A stretch of 64,000 nt of DNA from Thiosocius sp942490985. Lineage in GTDB: Bacteria > Pseudomonadota > Gammaproteobacteria > Chromatiales > Chromatiaceae. Positions 49,217-57,814 of the stretch are shown in pieces (the stretch's first letter is position 1; every line of letters begins with the position of its first letter). The notes under the pieces were generated by a model that saw nothing but the letters and a program-made list of their open reading frames with translations, searched no databases and was not told where the DNA came from. A program made the position numbers and the translations under genes. The stretch is taken from contig CALNYW010000002.1 of NCBI GenBank assembly GCA_942490985.1, positions 62,001 through 126,000 of the forward strand. The letters run 5' to 3'.

Positions 49217-50296
49217 TCAGGGCTTTACCGGTGCGCCACGCGCGTCGTCGAAACGTGCCGTGGCTAAATCGGCATTGGTGAACAAGGCCTGCTGCAGATT
49301 GGCGCGATCGAATCGTGTCTCGGTTAGCGTTGCATCGCTGAAGTCGGCGCCGAACAGATTGCAGTCGCGCAGATCGCTGCGCGATAGATCCGCAGCGGTG
49401 AATCGCGCGTCCTTCAGGTTGGCCCCCGCCAGGCTGGCGCCTTGCAGCTCGGCATTGCTGAAATCCACACCGATCAGGTTGCCGCTGAGTTGTGCGGCAT
49501 CGAGGCGCACACCGCGGGCGCTGGCGCCGGTCATCGTCACGCTCGTCAGGTCGGCGTTGCGGAGGTCGCTGTCATCGAGCACGGCATCTGTCAGCTTGGC
49601 CTTGCGTAACGCCGCGCCGCGCAGCGAACTGCCGGTCAGCTGGGTGCCGCGCAGGCTGGCAAAGCGCAACTTGGCGCGATCGAAGTAGCTGCCGGTCAGA
49701 TCCAGGCCATCAAACACCGCCCGCTCGGCGCGTACGCCAACGAACCAGGAGTGGGCGAGCCCATCAACGCTGCGCAAATCCACTTTTCGCAGATCGGCCT
49801 CGTTGAACGTCACGTCGTCCATCTGGCTCCCGTCGAGTTGGGCATTGCGTAAATCCGCGCCGATCAGACTGGCGCCGGTCATGTCGGCGCCGCGCAGATC
49901 GACGTGGGTGAGCTGGGCGCCGTCAAAACGGGTCTTCAGAAGTATCGCGTTGCTGAGATTGGCGTGCGACAGGCGTGCCGCATGCAGATCCAGGCCCGAC
50001 AGGTTTGCGCCAGACAGATTGATGCGGCCCATGCTGGCTTTTTCGAGGTCTGCCCCACGCAGATCAGCGCCGCTGAGATTGGCCCGAAACAGCGTTGATT
50101 TGCGCAGTTTTGTATCGCGCAGATCGGCGCCGCTGAGGTCGACGCTCATCAGGCGCGTGCTCGACAGATCCATGCCGGAGAGGTCGCAACCGACACAGCT
50201 GCCGGTTTCCCGGAGCCTCTCGCGATTGGCGTTTTGGTCAGCCGTGACCGGGATGGTCATCAGCAAACCGGCTAACAGCAGTAAGGGTCGCAGCAT
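49217..50296 (-). CDS. exported pentapeptide-repeat protein
   Basis: A 359-residue protein. Signal peptide: 1-19. From about residue 35 to the end the sequence is continuous A(D/N)Lxx-type repeats (ADLRDTKLRKSTLFRANLSGADLRGADL and so on), predicting a right-handed beta-helix. A CVGC pair near residue 34 precedes the repeats, perhaps a disulfide or lipid-like anchor. One irregular turn (HSWFVGVRAERAVFDGLDL near 190) breaks the pattern. Exported pentapeptide proteins have no common function. Convergent with dctM. Confidence 0.88.
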   Translation of the reverse strand: MLRPLLLLAGLLMTIPVTADQNANRERLRETGSCVGCDLSGMDLSSTRLMSVDLSGADLRDTKLRKSTLFRANLSGADLRGADLEKASMGRINLSGANLSGLDLHAARLSHANLSNAILLKTRFDGAQLTHVDLRGADMTGASLIGADLRNAQLDGSQMDDVTFNEADLRKVDLRSVDGLAHSWFVGVRAERAVFDGLDLTGSYFDRAKLRFASLRGTQLTGSSLRGAALRKAKLTDAVLDDSDLRNADLTSVTMTGASARGVRLDAAQLSGNLIGVDFSNAELQGASLAGANLKDARFTAADLSRSDLRDCNLFGADFSDATLTETRFDRANLQQALFTNADLATARFDDARGAPVKP

Positions 50297-50392
50297 AGCG
50301 TCATTTCCTTGCTCAAATCGGCGGGAGGCGCATGCAGGTCCTGTGCATCGGCTTCACGGCCGTTGGTTGCCGGTCGCGCTCCCTGGGTCCCG

Positions 50393-51376
50393 CTAGTTTA
50401 CTAAGCTCAGCGCCTGTTCGACGACTTCGGCCCCAACGCCCGGCAGATGGGCGTTCTCTGACAGGTGCCGACGCCATGCCCGGGCCCGTGGCTGACCCTG
50501 AAAGAGCCCCAGCATATGGCGGGTGATCCGGTTGATCGGGATCCCCCGGGCCTGCGCGTCGGCGATATAGGGCAGCATACGGCGGACCACGTCGACCCGG
50601 CTCAGTGTGGTCGGGGCGTCGCCGAAAAAACGTTGATCGACGCTCGCGAGGAGCCAGGGGTTGGTGTAGGCCTCTCGGCCGACCATAACGCCATCGACCA
50701 CGCCGAGCTGTTGCTCGACTTGATCCAGGGTTTGGAATCCACCGTTGATCACGATGTTGAGCGTTGGGAAAGCACGTTTAAGCCGATGGACAAACTCGTA
50801 GCGCAGGGGTGGGACTTCACGGTTTTGCTTTGGGCTGAGCCCCTGCAACCACGCCTTGCGCGCATGGACGATGAAGGTCTCACAGCCGGCGTCGGCGACC
50901 GTCTCGACAAAGCCGTGCAGCTGCGTGTAGCTGTCTCGGTCATCGATGCCAATGCGATGCTTGACCGTCACCGGCAGGGGGGTGGCATCGCGCATCGCCG
51001 CGATGCAGTCGGCTACCAATGCGGGTTCGGCCATCAGGCAGGCGCCGAACCGGCCATTCTGCACCCGGTCGGATGGGCAACCGACGTTGAGGTTGATTTC
51101 GTCATAATCCCAGGCGGTTGCCAGTCGCGCGCAGGCTGCCAGGTCGGCCGGGTCGCTGCCGCCGAGTTGCAGCGCGAGCGGGTGTTCCTCCGGACTGAAC
51201 GCCAGGAACCGCGTTGGCGGCTGATGCAGCAACGCGCCAGTGGTGATCATCTCGGTGTAGAGCAGCGCCCGTCGAGTGATTTGACGGAGAAAATATCGGC
51301 AGTGCCGGTCGGTCCAATCCAACATCGGCGCGACGCTGAGGCGTCGATCAATGGTTGGGGACGAGTCAGGAATCAC
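50393..51376 (-). CDS. dusA: tRNA-dihydrouridine synthase A
   Basis: A 327-residue flavin enzyme reducing uridine 20 in tRNA D-loops. The motifs SVAPMLDWTDRHCRYFLRQITRRALLYTEMI, EINLNVGCPSDRVQNGRFGACLM (catalytic Cys in VGCPS), HRIGIDDRDSYTQLHGFVETVADAGCETFIVHARKAWLQGLSPKQNREVPPL are DusA-specific. The GTG start at 51376 gives about the usual length; an internal start is possible. Confidence 0.95.
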   Translation of the reverse strand: MIPDSSPTIDRRLSVAPMLDWTDRHCRYFLRQITRRALLYTEMITTGALLHQPPTRFLAFSPEEHPLALQLGGSDPADLAACARLATAWDYDEINLNVGCPSDRVQNGRFGACLMAEPALVADCIAAMRDATPLPVTVKHRIGIDDRDSYTQLHGFVETVADAGCETFIVHARKAWLQGLSPKQNREVPPLRYEFVHRLKRAFPTLNIVINGGFQTLDQVEQQLGVVDGVMVGREAYTNPWLLASVDQRFFGDAPTTLSRVDVVRRMLPYIADAQARGIPINRITRHMLGLFQGQPRARAWRRHLSENAHLPGVGAEVVEQALSLVN

Positions 51377-51404
51377 GCTGTGACGTTATGCTGATGTCAG
51401 GCGA

Positions 51405-51770
51405 TCACAGCGCATAGGGGATGCGTATGCCGGGTGCATCGACTGGAAAATCCTTGGTATTGCGGCTGACAAGCAGCGCGTTCTCTTTCTGTGCGCTGGC
51501 CCAGATGATGGCATCCGGTAGGCGCATCTTGGAACTGCGCCGAATAGTGACAGCGATTTCGGCGACCTCGGCATCGATGTCAATCTGGTGGAATCGGGAT
51601 AGAAATGCGCGGACCGTACCTTGTTCGACGTCGCTGGTGCCGACCATGACCTCGATCCAGGTGATCGGACTGATCATTGGGTTGTCGTAGCGGCTGATTT
51701 CGTCTCTGGCGGCTTCGACCCCATTCAGGTAGTCGATCAGAATGTTGGTATCAAACAGGGCCTGCATCAT
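51405..51770 (-). CDS. PIN-domain toxin, VapC-like
   Basis: A 121-residue PIN ribonuclease. Catalytic acids: LFDTNILIDYL (Asp), the SPITWIEVMVG Glu, and LPDAIIWASAQ (Asp). Paired with an upstream RHH protein whose frame overlaps its start by 20 bases. A second Met at 51767 is an alternative. Such toxins usually cut tRNA or rRNA. Confidence 0.9.
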   Translation of the reverse strand: MMQALFDTNILIDYLNGVEAARDEISRYDNPMISPITWIEVMVGTSDVEQGTVRAFLSRFHQIDIDAEVAEIAVTIRRSSKMRLPDAIIWASAQKENALLVSRNTKDFPVDAPGIRIPYAL

Positions 51771-51984
51771 CCCACTCTGAACGCAGCTGTTCCTGAATGC
51801 CCAGCGCATCCTTTCGCTGCGCTTTCCAGAGCCCGAAAGCCTGGTCTGCCGGTTGAGGTCGGTGGCGAGCGAGGTACTCCTTTACAGCGCGGCGCATGAG
51901 CTCCGCCCGCGATAGGTGCGTGTCCTTACTCAGCCGCTTGAGCGCTTCTATCTGCTCATCGGGTAGATCGACAATCGTGCGCAC
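51751..51984 (-). CDS. RHH antitoxin partner of VapC-like toxin
   Basis: A 77-residue protein with an N-terminal ribbon-helix-helix (RTIVDLPDEQIEALKRLSKDTHLSRAELMRRAVKEYLARH). The C-terminal tail (FGLWKAQRKDALGIQEQLRSEWDD) should wrap the toxin. GTG start with GGGGAG upstream. The pair forms a type II toxin-antitoxin unit which should bind its own promoter. Confidence 0.88.
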   Translation of the reverse strand: MRTIVDLPDEQIEALKRLSKDTHLSRAELMRRAVKEYLARHRPQPADQAFGLWKAQRKDALGIQEQLRSEWDDAGPV

Positions 51985-52660
51985 GTGTTTCTCCCCGCGA
52001 GTGAAGTATGTTGTGATGTCGTCATCATATATCGTTTGGCTGGGCCGCGAAACAGCAGGCGCATTCGTTTAGCGTTGGAACCACGGCAAGCACCGCTATT
52101 GTTGCGTGGATTTGACGGCAGTCGCACCCCGTCGTTTCCCATATCGGGGGTTAGTCGGCTGCAGGGGGAGGGTGCGACGAATCTGCTCCATAGCGATTCC
52201 AGCGAACGATCGTCCAATCGATTGCTAATACAAAAGCCGAACTGTCGCCCCAATCCAGCATCGGCGCCTCGCTGAAGATGTAGAGAGAGTTCCATGTGCG
52301 AGGTTCAGGCGAGTTTGCGACTCAAGGATCCCAGGCAATTTGCCAGCGGCGCGAACGCCTCCTGTGGTGATCGACCTGTCGCCGCAGGGCCGTCAAAGGC
52401 ATCTCGCAGCGTGGACGCTGCCCATCATCGGACGGCCGGCGGCGTGTCGGCCGCCGGGGCGATGGTGCGCTGGCACCGCGACGCATCGGAAAAACCGCTG
52501 TTTGTGAGCAGGGAAACCGACTTGGAGTCGCCTGCCGTCGTCCCTACTTTGGTCGCATGAACAGACCAGCTGAACACCGATGTTTCATCGCTGCCGCCGA
52601 GTCCCACCTTGCGTGGCGGCAGTCCGAGCCAAGACGGCCCAGCAGCCTCGGGTCGACGCC
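51985..52660. other. long intergenic region, no recognised gene
   Basis: About 680 bases with no supported gene. A plus-strand frame at 52294-52560 and long minus-strand frames lack family features and binding sites. The first part should hold the promoter of the toxin-antitoxin genes. A bulged inverted repeat, CCACGGCAA (about 52081) with TTGCGTGG, is present. The mixed, decayed look suggests an old insertion or deletion. Confidence 0.4.
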
Positions 52661-52744
52661 ATGCTAAGGCGTGCGCTCGGTGGCTTCCTCCTGCTCTCAA
52701 GCCTCGGTCTGGCCTCCTGCCAGGCGGTGATTTATGCGGTCTGA
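52661..52744 (+). CDS. 27-residue putative lipopeptide upstream of xpaC
   Basis: ATG 52661 to TGA 52742-52744 encodes MLRRALGGFLLLSSLGLASC followed by seven residues. The first part is a textbook lipoprotein signal with a lipobox-like GLASC ending in Cys at residue 20; only QAVIYAV follows, so the mature product would be an eight-residue lipopeptide, somewhat like entericidins but shorter. It overlaps the start of the xpaC-like gene by 11 bases. No strong Shine-Dalgarno is seen. May be real or a translational leader for xpaC. Confidence 0.42.
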   Translation: MLRRALGGFLLLSSLGLASCQAVIYAV

Positions 52745-53636
52745 TTCGATAGCGCTGTTCACCGCCGAGGACCTCGACCTTCTGAAGCGCGGCTGGCATC
52801 AGACGCGCGAGCGCCTTCTGGCCTGGCGTCGCCGTCGACTGGGGATGCGCGGCATGCTGCTGTATGTCGCGAGTGCGCCGCTGATGCTTGCGGCACCGCT
52901 GAGCCTGGCGTCGGGCGACGCTTTTGGTGCGTTGGCACTGATAACGGCTTTTGTGATGGTGGTCGCGGCAGCGCGCCTCAACCGACGCGGCATCCTCGAA
53001 AACGCGTTGGCGCAGGAAAGGCGTTACACCCGACTGGCATGGCTGCCACGCCAGCATCTCGCAATGGGCTTACTGGCGGCAGCGGTGTTCATCGCGACTC
53101 ATCTCGCGATCGGCCATGACCTGCTGGTCAGTGTGACGTTTAGCGTCATGGCCGCGGTCGGGTTTTTTCTGGCCTATCAACCCGCCCCGCTGCGGTCGTT
53201 TTCGGGGGCGATGCCGGTGAGAGTGGACGACCCGGCGGTGCGTCGCGCGCTGCAGCAGGCAGAGCGTCAACTCATTGCGATCGAAGGCAGCGCGCTGCAG
53301 ATCGGCAACACCGAGCTCGCCGCGCGCCTGCGACGCATCGCCGACCAGGGACGCACCGTGCTGTCGATGCTCGAACAGCGCCCGGAAGACCTTTTCCGCG
53401 TCCGTCGTTTTCTATCGGTCCACCTCGAGGGGGCCGAGCGCGTTGCGGTCCGCTACGCGAAGAACCACCGTTTCCTGCGTGCTGGCGAGCTCGAAAACAA
53501 CTTTCGCGCGGTGCTCGGACAGATCGAACAGGCGTTCGACCAGCAACGACGGCAGCTGTTGACGCGCGAAGAAACGGATCTCGATGTGCAGATCGCGGTG
53601 CTGCGCAAACAGTTGCGGCAACACGGCATCCACTAG
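52734..53636 (+). CDS. XpaC family membrane protein
   Basis: A 300-residue protein. Four hydrophobic helices in pairs at about 38-80 and 102-140 are followed by a helical cytoplasmic domain (ALQQAERQLIAIEGSALQIGNTELAARLRRIADQGRTVLSMLEQRPEDLFRVRRFLSVHLEGAERV) typical of the XpaC family (5-bromo-4-chloroindolyl phosphate hydrolysis protein). Its natural function is unknown; it is usually found right before a telA gene, as here. Confidence 0.82.
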   Translation: MRSDSIALFTAEDLDLLKRGWHQTRERLLAWRRRRLGMRGMLLYVASAPLMLAAPLSLASGDAFGALALITAFVMVVAAARLNRRGILENALAQERRYTRLAWLPRQHLAMGLLAAAVFIATHLAIGHDLLVSVTFSVMAAVGFFLAYQPAPLRSFSGAMPVRVDDPAVRRALQQAERQLIAIEGSALQIGNTELAARLRRIADQGRTVLSMLEQRPEDLFRVRRFLSVHLEGAERVAVRYAKNHRFLRAGELENNFRAVLGQIEQAFDQQRRQLLTREETDLDVQIAVLRKQLRQHGIH

Positions 53637-53659
53637 CCAGGCTTTAGCAAGGAGACACG

Positions 53660-54799
53660 ATGAAATCGGCCTCGATACTTCCAGATTCGATCCCTGCGGC
53701 AAAAACAGCTGGTTCCGCCCAGGACATCCTCGCCGCGGCCGCGCGCGATGCGGATCAGGCTATCGCTGACAGACTGCGCGAATTGGATATCTCGGATACG
53801 CCATCGATACTCTTTTTTGGCAGCAAGGCGCAGCAAACCATGACGACGCTGTCCGACAGCATGCTGGAACAGGTCCGCAGCAAGGATGCCGGTCCGGCCG
53901 GGGCAGCACTTAACGACATGGTGCTGACGCTGCGGGGCTTCGATGTCGGTGCGGCGGCTGATGCCAAGCCGGTTGGTTGGGTGGGGCGCCTGTTAGGCAG
54001 GGGCCGAGGTGCCGCGGCGCTGTTGCAACGCTACGAAAAGGTCCGTGATCAAATCGACGCCATCACGAGCGAGCTATATCGGCACCAAACGGCGCTGTTG
54101 ACCGATATCGAGACGCTCGAACGTATCTACGACGCCAACCTGGAATACTTCAAAGATCTCGAAGGCTATATCGAGGCGGGCGAGGTTGCCCTGCAGGCTT
54201 TCGATAGCGCTGCGCTTGCGGCGTCGGCGGCAGGAAGCGTGCCGGACAGCAGCCTGCTCGAGGCCCAAGCGCAGCGAGACCTGCAGGCCGCAAGAGATGC
54301 GTTGGAGCGCCGCGTTCACGATCTGCGCCTGTCACGGCAGGTGGCGATGCAGTCACTGCCGAGCATCCGCCTGGTCCAGGACAACGATCGCTCGCTGGTG
54401 TCGAAGATCGATTCGACGTTGGTCAATACCGTGCCGTTATGGCGACAACAATTGGCACAGGCCGTCAGCATTCAACGGAGTCGCGACGCTGCCCAGGCGG
54501 TCGCGGCATCCAACGACCTGACCAACGACCTGCTGCGGTCGAATGCCGAGACGCTCAAGCTGGCCAACCGCGAGACACGCGAGCAGATCGAACGGGGCGT
54601 TTTCGATATCGATGCGATCAGTGAGGCGAACCATACGCTGATCGAAACCATCGAAGACAGTTTGCGCATCGCCGAAGAGGGGCGGGCGGCGAGAAGTCAG
54701 GCGGTCACGGCGCTCGCCGAGATGGAATCATCGCTGAAGAAGACGCTGGCCCCGGCCAGCTTCGGTGAAATTGCCGCCGCGAGTAGTCCCAGGCCGTAA
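53660..54799 (+). CDS. telA: toxic anion resistance protein TelA
   Basis: A 379-residue helical, coiled-coil-rich protein of the TelA/KlaA family. Signatures include LGRGRGAAALLQRYEKVRDQIDAITSELYRHQTALLTDIETLERIYDANLEYFKDLEGYI and VNTVPLWRQQLAQAVSIQRSRDAAQAV, DLTNDLLRSNAETLKLANRETREQIERG. Cytoplasmic. The family gives tellurite and envelope-stress tolerance in some bacteria by unclear means. Second gene of xpaC-telA; a strong terminator follows. Confidence 0.93.
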   Translation: MKSASILPDSIPAAKTAGSAQDILAAAARDADQAIADRLRELDISDTPSILFFGSKAQQTMTTLSDSMLEQVRSKDAGPAGAALNDMVLTLRGFDVGAAADAKPVGWVGRLLGRGRGAAALLQRYEKVRDQIDAITSELYRHQTALLTDIETLERIYDANLEYFKDLEGYIEAGEVALQAFDSAALAASAAGSVPDSSLLEAQAQRDLQAARDALERRVHDLRLSRQVAMQSLPSIRLVQDNDRSLVSKIDSTLVNTVPLWRQQLAQAVSIQRSRDAAQAVAASNDLTNDLLRSNAETLKLANRETREQIERGVFDIDAISEANHTLIETIEDSLRIAEEGRAARSQAVTALAEMESSLKKTLAPASFGEIAAASSPRP

Positions 54800-54824
54800 T
54801 GGTCTTTTTTCAATCAGGAACCAA

Positions 54825-54848
54825 AAGGCCGGCGCGAGCGCCGGCCTT
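54825..54848. terminator. bidirectional terminator
   Basis: AAGGCCGGCGC and its full complement GCGCCGGCCTT face each other across two bases (or a longer loop with a shorter stem). It ends telA on the plus strand and, with TTTTGG after it on the minus strand, the persulfide-dioxygenase-like gene. Confidence 0.85.
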
Positions 54849-54869
54849 CTGCTTGTCAGCCTGTGGCGG

Positions 54870-55565
54870 TCAGGCGGCGACGCGGCTCAGCCCGCAGCTG
54901 CGGTTGGCGGGAACCGCAACGTCTATCATGCGCGGCGGTTCCAGCGACAGGCCGTTCATCTGAGCGATGTACGCGTCACGTGAGGCGACCTGAAGCCTCG
55001 GGTTGTAGATGCGCTCTTCGCCGATCGTGCTACTCGTCCGACCCGCGTAGTCATGCGCTGGATAGACCAGCGTCTCGTCGGCGAGCTTCAGCAGTCGCCC
55101 GAACAGACTGTCGTACTGCGCGCCAGGGTCACCATTTTGGAAATCCGTTCGCCCGGTGCCGCGAATCAGCAGGGTGTCGCCGGTGAACACCCGATCACGC
55201 ATCACAAAGCTGTACGAGTCATCGGTATGCCCTGGGGTGTGCCAGGCCTGTAGACGCAAGCCACCGGCCTTGATGATCTCGCCATCGCCAAATCGTAACG
55301 AAACACACTCGGCGTCGGTCGCGTCGCCCATCAGCGACAAGCACTGCGTGGCGAGCTGGAGCTCTCCGATACCGGTGATATGGTCGGCGTGGATGTGCGA
55401 ATCGATGGCAAAAACGAGCTGCAGGTCGAGCTCCTTGATGAGCTGCAGGTACTGCGGTACCCGCGAAAGCACCGGGTCGATGATCAGCGCTTCGCCGCCT
55501 CGCCGTTCGGCGAGTAGGTAGGTGAATGAAGAAGACTGGGTGTCAAATAGCTGCCTGAAAATCAT
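54870..55565 (-). CDS. persulfide dioxygenase-like metallo-hydrolase (ETHE1 family)
   Basis: A 231-residue metallo-beta-lactamase-fold protein of the ETHE1/PDO type, oxidising glutathione persulfide to sulfite. Motifs are DSHIHADHITG, WHTPGHTDDSYSF, FTGDTLLIRGTGRTDFQNGD and VYPAHDYAGRTSSTIGEERIYNPR, in the ETHE1 order. The iron-coordinating His, His, Asp are kept. It lies convergent to telA. Upstream there is about 260 bases with no gene. Its presence, with a YgaP-type protein and a DsrE-like protein, indicates handling of sulfane sulfur. No signal peptide. Confidence 0.9.
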   Translation of the reverse strand: MIFRQLFDTQSSSFTYLLAERRGGEALIIDPVLSRVPQYLQLIKELDLQLVFAIDSHIHADHITGIGELQLATQCLSLMGDATDAECVSLRFGDGEIIKAGGLRLQAWHTPGHTDDSYSFVMRDRVFTGDTLLIRGTGRTDFQNGDPGAQYDSLFGRLLKLADETLVYPAHDYAGRTSSTIGEERIYNPRLQVASRDAYIAQMNGLSLEPPRMIDVAVPANRSCGLSRVAA

Positions 55566-55828
55566 CGATCGTTGCTCCTCGTGAAGGTTCTTTAGTAAAT
55601 TCGATTGAGGGATCGATCCTCATTTCAGTCGTGAAGGCTACGCGAGCGCTTGCGGTGTCGATACGGCATGCACAACGGTTTTCACGGACGGGAGCGTCGG
55701 AAAAAACGATGCCTCGCGCGGCAAGCTGCCGCTTCGAAAAAACCGAGTGTCGTGCGAAGTTAAACCGAACACCCTCTGTCATCGTTTCGGTGATACTCAC
55801 CGGCGTATCAACAACGCCGGAGCAAGTA

Positions 55829-57028
55829 ATGCAACAGGCACTCAACACGAACCGCTCGACCCCCCCTGCGGTAAGCGACCTGGGATCTTTTAGCGATCTG
55901 CAGGTGTTGGCCACAATCGAACCTACCGATGCCGACTTTCTGAGCTGCTACATCGATCTCTCAGCCGGAAAAGCTGCCTGTGAGGCGTGGCTCGAGCAGC
56001 GCGCTGAGGCGACGCGGGCCGATTTAAGGGGCGTGACGCGGATCGATTTCGAGCAGGCATTGGAGATGGTCCAGGCGGCGATCGCCCGCATCTGGAAAGA
56101 CGCAACAGACAGGCTGGACAAGCCGGCTGTCGCGATCTTCGCGCGCGGGCTGGCTGGCGGCCAAAGCCTCTCCGTCGTGCCGCTCGACGCGCCGATTGAG
56201 CCGCGATTGGTCTTCTATCGAGTGCCTGACTTGGCGCCGCTCGCCATCGCCGATCATCACTCCGAGGCCTTCACCCTGGTGTTGGCGCGCAAGGACGGAT
56301 TGCAGGTGCTCGATGTCGACGGTCAGACGGTGACACCGAAGGCCTGGGCTGCCTTCCGCGACAGCCCCAAACACGCGGCGAGAAGTATCGTCGTTCCACA
56401 ACGACGCTTTCAGGTACTGCGTCGGGCGCTCTCCGGTGCCTCAGCGCAGCCGCTGGTGGTCGCCGGTGACGGCGCCTGTCTGGATGAAGTGACCGAGGCA
56501 CTGCCTGCGCGGGCGACAGGGCGCCTGCATGACGTTTGCCGCATGCCTGCGAACCTCGAGCAGGCGGTGGTTATCAAACGGGTCAGGCAACGCTTGCTGC
56601 AACGCCGTGAACTCAAGGACTACCAGCTGGCGTCCCGTCTGGTTCGGGCCGCACGCAACAACGGGCTGGCGGTGGTAGGACCGATCCCTTGCCGAGAGGC
56701 CTTACGGACGGGCGCGGCCGAGGCGCTGGTGCTCGGAAAACAACGCTCGTCGCATCGTGTCTGGCGGTGTGATGCCTGCCACGATCTGACCGTTTCAGCG
56801 CCGCGGCCCTCGCACTGCGACAGCTGCGGTGCGGATCCTATGAACCGTTGGGACACTGACGTGGAGCTTGTCCGGCTGGCCTGTCAGCAGGGTATCGCGG
56901 TCGTGTATTCAGACGCAGAGGCGTTGAGTGAGATCGGCGGGGTTGGCTGTCTGTTACGGGAGCCGGTTGAAGTGGCCGTCATGGAGACGCCCACGGTCTC
57001 TCGCGAGGCTCTCGATCTTGTTGCCTAA
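55829..57028 (+). CDS. bacterial aeRF1-like protein (baeRF/Balon-type)
   Basis: A 399-residue protein with the domain order of archaeo-eukaryotic release factors. N-domain: DADFLSCYIDLSAG (about 34-47) and the helical EALEMVQAAI region. Middle domain: about 145-285. C-domain (eL30-like): LRTGAAEALVLGKQ, then a zinc ribbon with C314, C317, C330 and C333, ending IAVVYSDAEALSEIGGVGCLLR. This is the baeRF class; one member, Balon, is a reported ribosome-hibernation factor that occupies the A site. A GGQ triplet exists but in the N-domain (110-112), so hydrolytic release is unlikely. ATG 55829 has GGAG upstream. Followed four bases later by an HPF/RaiA-like gene. Confidence 0.8.
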   Translation: MQQALNTNRSTPPAVSDLGSFSDLQVLATIEPTDADFLSCYIDLSAGKAACEAWLEQRAEATRADLRGVTRIDFEQALEMVQAAIARIWKDATDRLDKPAVAIFARGLAGGQSLSVVPLDAPIEPRLVFYRVPDLAPLAIADHHSEAFTLVLARKDGLQVLDVDGQTVTPKAWAAFRDSPKHAARSIVVPQRRFQVLRRALSGASAQPLVVAGDGACLDEVTEALPARATGRLHDVCRMPANLEQAVVIKRVRQRLLQRRELKDYQLASRLVRAARNNGLAVVGPIPCREALRTGAAEALVLGKQRSSHRVWRCDACHDLTVSAPRPSHCDSCGADPMNRWDTDVELVRLACQQGIAVVYSDAEALSEIGGVGCLLREPVEVAVMETPTVSREALDLVA

Positions 57029-57032
57029 GACG

Positions 57033-57362
57033 ATGGACAGCGAACAGGAACTCACCGTGCAGATCGAGATAGAGGCTGAGAACGACAGCGCTCAGCTGCA
57101 TGTGCAACAAATGCTGCGGTACTACCTAACCGGTCTGGACGCTGGCATCGAGCGCTTCCGCATCATTCTGCAGCCGACCCGCGATCGCTTGGACACGCCG
57201 TTATATCGGTGCACAACGCATGCGGTATTGAGCCGCGGCGGGACACTTGAATGTGAAGAAATGCAAGCGGACATGGATTTGGCGATAACCCGTGTCCTGG
57301 ACCGGACCGTGCGGGCGGTCCGGCGGCGGTCTACGCCGCGCCGTGTGGGCGGTCTTGATTAG
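57033..57362 (+). CDS. small HPF/RaiA-like protein
   Basis: A 109-residue protein. The first strand-helix part is MDSEQELTVQIEIEAENDSAQLHVQQML, then LDAGIERFRIILQPTRDRLDTPLYRCTTHAVLSRGGTLECEEMQADMDLAITRVLDRTVRAVRRR. The second half, with yRC-like strand, LECEEMQADMDLAITRVLDR and a basic C-terminus, matches the pattern of S30AE (ribosome hibernation) proteins. In that family the Arg/Lys-rich last helix contacts 16S rRNA. Co-translated with the aeRF1-like gene; a very strong terminator follows, so the two make a complete transcription unit. Likely occupies the decoding region of idle ribosomes; inferred. Confidence 0.72.
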   Translation: MDSEQELTVQIEIEAENDSAQLHVQQMLRYYLTGLDAGIERFRIILQPTRDRLDTPLYRCTTHAVLSRGGTLECEEMQADMDLAITRVLDRTVRAVRRRSTPRRVGGLD

Positions 57363-57401
57363 CGGCGTACAACCCACCGTAGCAACCTCCATCCCCAGTT
57401 G

Positions 57402-57434
57402 GCCGCGCCGTGATACACGGGGCGGCATTTTTTT
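57402..57434 (+). terminator. strong Rho-independent terminator
   Basis: GCCGCGCCGTG pairs with CACGGGGCGGC around ATA, 11 positions with one G-G mismatch, followed by A and seven Ts. Ends the aeRF1-like/HPF-like operon. Confidence 0.93.
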
Positions 57435-57562
57435 CCCAGCACCGAACGATGACGGCGGAAACTGATCTATAAACCCCAATAATTCGATTTTTCTTTTCGC
57501 GACGCAGGCGCGATAACCAGACGACAACGGGCTCATGGCCCTGACACTGAAGGAGTCTCAAA

Positions 57563-57706
57563 GTGATCGATATGCTCATGCCGCTGACCGCCGGGCTGCT
57601 CGCTGTAGCCGCGTTTTTCTACCTCAAACCACGCCCCCAGGCCTTGCGCTGTGTCGTCAAGCGTCGACACCAAGACGCATCACATCGTGGTGGTCGCCGC
57701 GACTGA
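57563..57706 (+). CDS. 47-residue small membrane protein
   Basis: GTG 57563 to TGA 57704-57706 encodes MIDMLMPLTAGLLAVAAFFYLK then a basic tail (Arg/Lys/His-rich). AAGGAG lies 9 bases upstream of GTG, a good binding site. One helix of about 16 hydrophobic residues near the N-terminus with a positively charged cytoplasmic tail. The preceding strong terminator means it has its own promoter. Not recognised. Confidence 0.55.
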   Translation: MIDMLMPLTAGLLAVAAFFYLKPRPQALRCVVKRRHQDASHRGGRRD

Positions 57707-57814
57707 CGCATCGGCTGCGTTGAAGGGCCGATCGATTGCCATCGTCGCCGCCTGTTTGTCTTAACGGACCGGGCCTGTTGCATGGATGAGCTCGGGTAGC
57801 TTGGAACAAGGGCT

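Noticed and set aside
52425..53057. 210-residue minus-strand frame over the start of xpaC
   Set aside because: Arg-rich antisense shadow of xpaC extended into decayed intergenic sequence.
56156..56164. GGQ triplet as a release-factor active site
   Set aside because: Lies in the N-domain (residues 110-112), not in the middle domain where the catalytic GGQ of aeRF1 sits.
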